From assembly GCA_017396515.1 (NCBI GenBank), contig JAFQLV010000072.1, positions 1-47,284 of the forward strand: a stretch of 47,284 nucleotides of DNA, given 5' to 3'. Source of the stretch: Clostridia bacterium. GTDB taxonomy: Bacteria > Bacillota > Clostridia > Oscillospirales > Acutalibacteraceae. A program made the position numbers and the translations under genes. Under the pieces are notes generated by a model. The model ran no database searches, had not been told where the DNA came from, and was given only the letters and a program-made list of their open reading frames with translations. Position 1 is the stretch's first letter, and every line of letters starts with the position of its first letter. This document shows positions 24,507 through 29,245 of the stretch, in pieces.

Positions 24507-24536
24507 AGTATAGCATATAATGTGGAAGCTTGTCAA
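24507..24536 (-). promoter_or_regulatory. Promoter of the toxin mRNA
   Basis: On the minus strand TTGACA (24536-24531) and TATACT (24512-24507), spacer 18. An inverted repeat (ACTGTC at 24483-24488, GACAGT at 24493-24498) sits at the expected start site. On the plus strand the same bases offer TTGACA (24491-24496) and TATAAT (24516-24521) with a long 19-base spacer, possibly the promoter of the deacylase gene. Confidence 0.62.
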
Positions 24537-24558
24537 ATAGCGTATAAAGGAGCAAATT

Positions 24559-25020
24559 ATGTCAATTGAAAAAGTAAGAGAACACTTTAAAACACTTGGT
24601 ATTGCAGACAGAATAATGGAGTTTGATGTTTCAAGTGCAACCGTTGAGCTTGCGGCTGTTGCTGTGGGTGTTGAGGGTGCAAGAATAGCAAAAACTCTTT
24701 CATTCCTCGTCAGGGAGGAGCCTATACTCATCGTAACTGCAGGTGACGGCAGAGTCGACAACAAAAAGTATAAGGCCACCTTCGGGGCAAAGGCTAAAAT
24801 GCTCACTCACGAGCAGGCAGCCGAAATGATAGGCCACGCAGTGGGCGGAGTGTGCCCCTTTGCAGTCAATGAGGGTGTAAAGGTTTACCTCGATGAAAAC
24901 CTGAAGCGTTTTGAAACAGTTTTTCCGGCCTGCGGAAGCTCAAACAGTGCAATTGAGCTGACAATACCCGAGCTTGAGAAATATTCGGATTTTGTGCAGT
25001 GGGTGGATGTCTGCAAATAA
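24559..25020 (+). CDS. YbaK/EbsC-type aminoacyl-tRNA deacylase
   Basis: Protein of 153 residues covering one YbaK/prolyl-tRNA editing domain: AKTLSFLV, DNKKYKATFGAKAK (with the conserved catalytic-type Lys), GHAVGGVCPFAV and VFPACGSSNSAIEL. The family hydrolyses mischarged tRNAs such as Cys- or Ala-tRNA(Pro), acting in trans in the cytoplasm. Ribosome site AAAGGAG. It has its own probable promoter overlapping the divergent toxin promoter and is followed by the separately promoted SCIFF operon. Confidence 0.9.
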   Translation: MSIEKVREHFKTLGIADRIMEFDVSSATVELAAVAVGVEGARIAKTLSFLVREEPILIVTAGDGRVDNKKYKATFGAKAKMLTHEQAAEMIGHAVGGVCPFAVNEGVKVYLDENLKRFETVFPACGSSNSAIELTIPELEKYSDFVQWVDVCK

Positions 25021-25045
25021 AAAGGAAAAAACTTTGATATTACTA

Positions 25046-25074
25046 TTGATTTTAATTTTAAAAGCGTATATAAT
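25046..25074 (+). promoter_or_regulatory. Promoter of the SCIFF operon
   Basis: TTGATT (25046-25051) and TATAAT (25069-25074) with a 17-base spacer, 41 bases before the scfA start. Confidence 0.72.
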
Positions 25075-25115
25075 AGACTAAAGTTATTATGAGATTCCGA
25101 AGGGAGGATAATAAA

Positions 25116-25265
25116 ATGAAGCACATCAGAACAATCGAAACACGCAACCTTTGCGAAAGCGCAAAGAACGGTGGCTGCGGCGAATGTCAGACATCATGCC
25201 AGAGCGCTTGCAAGACAAGCTGCGGTATTGCTAACCAGGAATGCGAAAATAAGGAAAGCAAATAA
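25116..25265 (+). CDS. scfA: Six-cysteine ranthipeptide SCIFF precursor
   Basis: Peptide of 49 residues beginning MKHIRTIETRNL with the core GCGECQTSCQSACKTSC, an almost exact match to the SCIFF family. The six family cysteines are at 21, 24, 28, 32, 36 and 43. An additional Cys13 lies in the leader. The adjacent radical SAM enzyme installs thioether cross-links (Cys sulfur to a residue backbone), giving a ranthipeptide; signalling roles have been proposed for such peptides in clostridia. Strong ribosome site AGGGAGG. Too short to be found by length-filtered gene calling. Confidence 0.95.
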   Translation: MKHIRTIETRNLCESAKNGGCGECQTSCQSACKTSCGIANQECENKESK

Positions 25266-25280
25266 TTAAGGTAATAAGAT

Positions 25281-25299
25281 GCCGCCTATGAAAGGCGGC
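25281..25299 (+). promoter_or_regulatory. Intercistronic hairpin between scfA and scfB
   Basis: A perfect 6-bp GC stem (25281-25286 with 25294-25299, 7-base loop) is followed by a weak T-containing tract. It could act as a leaky terminator or RNA-stabilising element, so that more precursor than maturase is made. Confidence 0.45.
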
Positions 25300-25325
25300 A
25301 ATTCTTATGATTGGAGATAAAAACT

Positions 25326-26705
25326 ATGATACATCAGTATAAATTGGGCGGCTATAATATTGTGCTTGACATCTGCTCGGGTGCAGTGCATGTTGTGGAT
25401 GATGTTGCCTATGATATTATAGCTGACTTTGAAAGCAGGACAAAGGACGAAATAGTTGCCTCACTTTCTCAGAAGTATGCCGACGAAGATGATATATCCG
25501 AGCAGGATATTGCCGAATGCTATGAGCAGATTGTGTCACTTAAAAACAGCGGCAAGCTTTTCACTGCCGACACCTTCAGACCTATGGCAGGGGAGCTGAA
25601 AAGAAAGACATCAGGTGTAATAAAGGCGCTTTGCCTTCATGTTGCACATTCCTGCAATCTTAACTGTGCCTACTGCTTTGCCTCTCAGGGCAAATATCAG
25701 GGCGAAAGAGCACTTATGAGCTTTGAAACAGGCAAGAGAGCCCTTGATTTCCTTATAGAAAATTCAGGCACACGCCGTAACCTGGAGGTTGACTTTTTCG
25801 GCGGTGAGCCCCTTATGAATTGGGATGTTGTAAAGAAGCTTGTGGAATATGCAAGAAGCATAGAAAAGGAAAAGGGCAAGAATTTCCGCTTTACCCTGAC
25901 GACCAACGGTGTCAATATTGACGATGATGTTATAGAGTTTTCCAACCGTGAAATGAGCAATGTTGTTCTCAGTCTCGACGGCAGAAAAGAAATTCACGAC
26001 CGCTACAGAGTTGATTACAGCGGCAAGGGAAGCTGGGATCTGATAGTGCCCAAGTTTCAGAAGTTTGTTAAAGAAAGAGGCAACAAGGCCTATTATATGC
26101 GCGGAACCTTCACTCACGCTAACCCGGATTTTCTTGAGGATATAAAGCAGATGCTTGACTTAGGCTTTACGGAGCTTAGTATGGAGCCTGTTGTCTGCGC
26201 AAGCGGTGACCCCTCAGAGCTGACGCAAGAGGATAAGGCAGTTGTTCTTTCGCAGTATGAAAAGCTGGCTGAGCTTATGCTTGAAAGGGATAAGCAGGGC
26301 AAGCCCTTCACCTTCTATCATTATATGATTGACCTTAAGGGCGGTCCGTGCATTTATAAAAGAATAAGCGGTTGCGGCTCAGGCACGGAATATATGGCAG
26401 TTACACCCTGGGGCGACCTTTATCCCTGCCATCAGTTTGTCGGTGATGAAAAATTCCGTCTGGGCGATATATGGAAGGGCGTTTCAAACACTGCCGTGCA
26501 GGATGAATTTGCTTCTTGCAATGTCTATGCACGACCCGACTGCCACGATTGCTGGGCAAAGCTTTATTGCTCGGGCGGCTGTGCGGCTAACGCTTATCAT
26601 TCCACAGGCTCGGTAACGGGTGTTTATAAATACGGCTGTGAGCTTTTCAGAAAGAGAATGGAATGTGCCATAATGGTTGCCGTTGCCCGTGAACTGGGTG
26701 AATGA
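25326..26705 (+). CDS. scfB: Radical SAM SCIFF maturase (thioether-forming)
   Basis: Protein of 459 residues. The N-terminal domain (about 1-95, MIHQYKLGGYNIVLD) is a peptide-recognition region. The radical SAM cluster is C110-x3-C114-x2-C117 (CNLNCAYC), with FFGGEPLMNW as the SAM-binding motif. The C-terminal SPASM-type region has many Cys (CGSGTEYM, YPCHQF, PDCHDCWAKLYCSGGC) for auxiliary iron-sulfur clusters. It forms sulfur-carbon links in the scfA product. ATG 25326 has GGAGA upstream; the TTG at 25311 overlaps that ribosome site. It ends one base before the next gene (TGATATG). Confidence 0.95.
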   Translation: MIHQYKLGGYNIVLDICSGAVHVVDDVAYDIIADFESRTKDEIVASLSQKYADEDDISEQDIAECYEQIVSLKNSGKLFTADTFRPMAGELKRKTSGVIKALCLHVAHSCNLNCAYCFASQGKYQGERALMSFETGKRALDFLIENSGTRRNLEVDFFGGEPLMNWDVVKKLVEYARSIEKEKGKNFRFTLTTNGVNIDDDVIEFSNREMSNVVLSLDGRKEIHDRYRVDYSGKGSWDLIVPKFQKFVKERGNKAYYMRGTFTHANPDFLEDIKQMLDLGFTELSMEPVVCASGDPSELTQEDKAVVLSQYEKLAELMLERDKQGKPFTFYHYMIDLKGGPCIYKRISGCGSGTEYMAVTPWGDLYPCHQFVGDEKFRLGDIWKGVSNTAVQDEFASCNVYARPDCHDCWAKLYCSGGCAANAYHSTGSVTGVYKYGCELFRKRMECAIMVAVARELGE

Positions 26706-26706
26706 T

Positions 26707-28044
26707 ATGAACACGCCTATATGTGATTTTGTTTCTCGGTACGCGGGGGAGAGGGTGCTGAGACTTCATATGCCCGGCCACAAGGGAAAAAATATTCTCG
26801 GCTGTGAAGACAGAGACATAACCGAAATAAAAGGCGCCGACTCTCTTTATGAGGCTGAGGGCATTATAGCTGAAAGCGAAAATAATGCCTCAGAGCTTTT
26901 CGGCTGCAGAACATATTACAGCACAGAGGGCTCCTCGCAGTGTATCCGTGCAATGCTTTATCTCTGCTGCTTATATGCAAAAAGCCGGGGCAGAAAGCCT
27001 CTGATATATGCTGCAAGAAATGTGCATAAGGTCTTTTTGTACGCGGCGGCCTTGCTTGATTTTCAGGTGCAGTGGCTTTACGGCGAGGGTGAGAGCTATC
27101 TTTCCTGCAATATAAGTGCCGAAAAGCTTGAAAACACCCTTAAAAATGCACAAGAAAAGCCTGTGGCAGTATATATAACATCGCCCGATTATCTCGGAAA
27201 AGCTGCCGATATAGGTGCTTTGAGCAGAGTATGCCGTAAGCACGGAGTGCTTCTTGTTGTTGACAATGCCCACGGAGCATATCTGAAATTTTTACCTGAA
27301 AGCAGACACCCTGTTGACCTTGGTGCACATATCTGCTGTGATTCGGCACACAAGACTCTCAGGGTTTTAACGGGGGGAGCTTATCTTCACCTCAGTGATG
27401 ATTTGCCTGAGCTTTTCAGTGAAAATGCTAAAAGAGCTCTTGCGCTTTTCGGCTCCACGAGTCCATCATATCTTATTCTGCAGTCACTTGACAGGGCTAA
27501 CGCATATCTTGCGTCCTCTTATAAAAGGGAGCTTTGTGAATTTATCGGCAGAGTACACACACTTAAAGAAAAGCTTATAAATCACGGCTACACCTTATAC
27601 GGTGATGAGGAGCTGAAAATCACACTCTGCACAAAAGGCTACGGCTACAGCGGAAATGAGCTTGCCGATATTCTTCGCATGCAGGGGATTGAGCCTGAAT
27701 TTGCCGATAATGATTTTCTGTGTCTTATGCTCACACCGGAGCTTGACGGGAAATCTCTGCAAAGGCTTTATGAGGTGTTGGCAGCTATAGAAAAAAAGCC
27801 TGAGATAACTCTCAGACCTATAAAAAATTCCGTGCACGAAAAAGTGACGGATATAAAAACAGCAATGCTGTCCTTAGGGGAAACACTGCCTGTGCAAGAG
27901 TGTGTGGGCAGAGTGCTCTGTGAGCCATCAGTTTCATGCCCTCCTGCCGTGCCTGTGGTTATGTGCGGCGAGAGAATAAGCGAAAGCGACAAAGACGCAT
28001 TTTTATATTACGGCATAACACACTGCACTGTTATAAAAGAATAA
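26707..28044 (+). CDS. Orn/Lys/Arg decarboxylase-family PLP enzyme
   Basis: Protein of 445 residues with LHMPGHKG at the start, ITEIKGADSLYEAEG, VVDNAHGAYLKF and SAHKTL with PLP-binding Lys216, the signature set of the group of bacterial ornithine/lysine/arginine decarboxylases without the N-terminal response-regulator-like domain. It would make a polyamine (cadaverine, agmatine or putrescine) from a basic amino acid; which one cannot be told. Its start follows the scfB stop by one base, so it is co-translated with the SCIFF maturase. The C-terminal region (about 370-445) is short and diverged. Confidence 0.85.
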   Translation: MNTPICDFVSRYAGERVLRLHMPGHKGKNILGCEDRDITEIKGADSLYEAEGIIAESENNASELFGCRTYYSTEGSSQCIRAMLYLCCLYAKSRGRKPLIYAARNVHKVFLYAAALLDFQVQWLYGEGESYLSCNISAEKLENTLKNAQEKPVAVYITSPDYLGKAADIGALSRVCRKHGVLLVVDNAHGAYLKFLPESRHPVDLGAHICCDSAHKTLRVLTGGAYLHLSDDLPELFSENAKRALALFGSTSPSYLILQSLDRANAYLASSYKRELCEFIGRVHTLKEKLINHGYTLYGDEELKITLCTKGYGYSGNELADILRMQGIEPEFADNDFLCLMLTPELDGKSLQRLYEVLAAIEKKPEITLRPIKNSVHEKVTDIKTAMLSLGETLPVQECVGRVLCEPSVSCPPAVPVVMCGERISESDKDAFLYYGITHCTVIKE

Positions 28045-28051
28045 ATATAAA

Positions 28052-28088
28052 TGCCTCACTCCTTCCGAGTGAGGCAAGTTCTTTTTTT
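28052..28088. terminator. Bidirectional terminator after the SCIFF operon
   Basis: A perfect 10-bp stem (28052-28061 with 28067-28076, 5-base loop) followed by a T-run on the plus strand. On the minus strand it follows the 28087-28197 peptide gene and runs into a T-rich tract, so it can also end that transcript. Confidence 0.88.
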
Positions 28089-28197
28089 ACACAAGCTCTG
28101 TGGGCCAACCCTCTGTGTTTTCACCCTCATTTCTGAGAATTGCAACAACAAGTCTGTAAATATTGTTTACAAGATTTCTGATTATTGTAAGTAACAT
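28087..28197 (-). CDS. 36-residue amphipathic peptide, family member 1
   Basis: Starts MLLTIIRNLVNNIYRL and continues VVAILRNEGENTEGWPTELV to the stop. Compared with member 2 it keeps N-N-I-Y, I-L-(K/R)-x2-G and a P-x2-L ending, but its tail is less acidic. The helical part places Ile/Leu/Val on one face and Arg/Asn on the other. GGAGG lies upstream on the minus strand, and it has its own TTGACA promoter. The most diverged of the four tandem members. Function unknown. Confidence 0.68.
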   Translation of the reverse strand: MLLTIIRNLVNNIYRLVVAILRNEGENTEGWPTELV

Positions 28198-28244
28198 TTC
28201 AATTTCCTCCATATTATCAGTTTCAGGACTGTGCCTGTAGCTTA

Positions 28245-28273
28245 AGTTTATAATTATATAAGTTAAATGTCAA
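28245..28273 (-). promoter_or_regulatory. Promoter of peptide gene 1
   Basis: Minus strand TTGACA (28273-28268), 17-base spacer, TAAACT (28250-28245). The leader carries an inverted repeat (CAGG 28224-28227, CCTG 28234-28237). Confidence 0.55.
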
Positions 28274-28315
28274 TATATAAGATAAAATATAATAATAATT
28301 TTTAACAAAATTCCG

Positions 28316-28347
28316 TAAAAAACAAACTCCGCCGAGAAGCGGAGCTT
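28316..28347 (-). terminator. Terminator of peptide gene 2
   Basis: Minus-strand stem of 9 bp (28347-28339 with 28333-28324) followed by a T-run. Nearly identical to the terminator of gene 3. Confidence 0.8.
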
Positions 28348-28360
28348 ATCTTTGCTTTAA

Positions 28361-28480
28361 TTATTCAGCATCTTCTGTGGGGATGAGCTTCTCGGGGAAA
28401 TCAGCTTCAATACCTGCTGACTTGAGAATGTTTACGATCATAGCATAGATGTTGTTGAGTAAATCAATGATAAAATCCAT
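28361..28480 (-). CDS. 39-residue amphipathic peptide, family member 2
   Basis: Begins MDFIIDLLNNIYAMIVNIL, then KSAGIEADF, and ends with an acidic PTEDAE tail. Hydrophobic residues recur at i, i+3/4 and i+7 across the first 20 residues, so an amphipathic helix is expected; the peptide is net negative. There is no Cys, no leader-type GG cleavage site and no signal peptide. Ribosome site CGGAGGA. It shares its 5' leader, ribosome site, C-terminal codons and 50 bases of 3' flank with member 3, so the two are a recent duplication. It resembles phenol-soluble-modulin-like or leaderless peptides in shape only. Confidence 0.75.
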   Translation of the reverse strand: MDFIIDLLNNIYAMIVNILKSAGIEADFPEKLIPTEDAE

Positions 28481-28530
28481 TTCTGTGTCCTCCGTATTCA
28501 AAAATCTATGACATCTCTGTCACACCTAAT

Positions 28531-28558
28531 ATTTTACATATATTGATGAAAATGTCAA
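28531..28558 (-). promoter_or_regulatory. Promoter of peptide gene 2
   Basis: Minus strand TTGACA (28558-28553), 16-base spacer, TAAAAT (28536-28531). The leader has an inverted repeat (TGACA 28509-28513, TGTCA 28518-28522). Confidence 0.72.
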
Positions 28559-28605
28559 TATTTATTTTAATTTTTATTAATATTTCTTAATATTTTCTTA
28601 AAGGT

Positions 28606-28635
28606 AAAAACAAGCCCCGCCGAAAAGCGGAGCTT
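28606..28635 (-). terminator. Terminator of peptide gene 3
   Basis: Minus-strand stem (28635-28627 with 28621-28612) followed by GTTTTT. Same design and almost the same bases as the gene 2 terminator. Confidence 0.8.
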
Positions 28636-28648
28636 ATCTTTGCTTTAA

Positions 28649-28771
28649 TTATTCAGCATCTTCAGCGGGGAAGAGGTCGGGAGCAAAAGCTGATACATCA
28701 ACGCCTGCTGACTTGAGAATGCTCAGAACCATATCGTAGATTGATTCGAGAATGTTCTTGATGAAATCCAT
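28649..28771 (-). CDS. 40-residue amphipathic peptide, family member 3
   Basis: Begins MDFIKNILESIYDMVLSIL, continues KSAGVDVSAF and ends FPAEDAE. It shares MDF, (N/E)-x-IY, S/N-ILKSAG and the EDAE tail with member 2. The conserved codons and flanks but changed helix residues suggest selection for the pattern rather than the exact sequence. Ribosome site CGGAGGA, start ATG. Monocistronic with its own promoter and terminator. No function is known to me. Confidence 0.75.
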   Translation of the reverse strand: MDFIKNILESIYDMVLSILKSAGVDVSAFAPDLFPAEDAE

Positions 28772-28817
28772 TTCTGTATCCTCCGTATAAAAATATTCCG
28801 TGCCTTGGCACACCTTT

Positions 28818-28845
28818 ATTTTACATAATTTTCAAGGTTTGTCAA
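28818..28845 (-). promoter_or_regulatory. Promoter of peptide gene 3
   Basis: Minus strand TTGACA (28845-28840), 16-base spacer, TAAAAT (28823-28818). The leader begins with the same AGGTGTG block as gene 2 and holds an inverted repeat (GTGCC 28800-28804, GGCAC 28807-28811). Confidence 0.72.
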
Positions 28846-28879
28846 TAAGTTTTAAGTTATTTCTGCATTGTTAACAATT

Positions 28880-28916
28880 AAAATAAAAAATAAACCCTGC
28901 CATATGGCAAGGTTTA
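28880..28916 (-). terminator. Terminator of peptide gene 4
   Basis: Minus-strand hairpin (28916-28906 with 28901-28891, one mismatch, 4-base loop) followed by a T-rich run. Confidence 0.75.
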
Positions 28917-28928
28917 TATAAGCTCAGA

Positions 28929-29054
28929 TTATTCGCCGTCTTCTTCGGGCTTTTCGAGCTGATCGGGAATTCTGTCGGTGTTAAGACCGAAGAAAGTAAG
29001 AAGGTCTGTGATGAACTTGATGATTGCGTTGTAGAAGTCAATGAAAAAATCCAT
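28929..29054 (-). CDS. 41-residue amphipathic peptide, family member 4
   Basis: Begins MDFFIDFYNAIIKFITDLL, then TFFGLNTDRIPDQL, ending KPEEDGE. It keeps MDF, the hydrophobic heptad-like spacing, a Gly after the helix, a P-x2-L motif and a strongly acidic tail. Ribosome site GGAGG. It is the promoter-distal neighbour of pcrA, transcribed divergently from it. Its leader is shorter than those of genes 1-3 and shows no hairpin. Confidence 0.75.
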   Translation of the reverse strand: MDFFIDFYNAIIKFITDLLTFFGLNTDRIPDQLEKPEEDGE

Positions 29055-29087
29055 AGTTTTTTCCTCCGAGTTAATTATTGTAATTAT

Positions 29088-29116
29088 ATGATAACTCTTT
29101 TTTGCGGGAATGTCAA
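29088..29116 (-). promoter_or_regulatory. Promoter of peptide gene 4
   Basis: Minus strand TTGACA (29116-29111), 17-base spacer, TATCAT (29093-29088). Confidence 0.65.
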
Positions 29117-29180
29117 CCTAATATAAAATATTTAATATTTTTATATATATCACAAATAGGCTTGAATTTCTTAAAATGTA

Positions 29181-29209
29181 TTGTATTTTTTTGCGTTTTA
29201 TAGTAAAAT
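29181..29209 (+). promoter_or_regulatory. Promoter of the helicase gene
   Basis: TTGTAT (29181-29186), 17-base spacer, TAAAAT (29204-29209), 36 bases before the pcrA start. Confidence 0.55.
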
Positions 29210-29245
29210 TCAATCTGTATGACTATAAATATTTTGAGGTAAGAA

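Noticed and set aside
24360-24806. Upstream extension of the minus-strand toxin frame
   Set aside because: It lies antisense to the deacylase gene and upstream of the toxin promoter. Only the last 24 codons have a ribosome site.
28316-28916. Regular repeats that could look like a CRISPR array
   Set aside because: The repeats are terminators, ribosome sites and conserved codons of the peptide genes; spacing and lengths do not fit repeat-spacer units.
24043-29054. Bacteriocin export or immunity genes near the small peptides
   Set aside because: No ABC transporter, peptidase or immunity-like gene is present; the neighbours are the SCIFF operon, a deacylase and a helicase.
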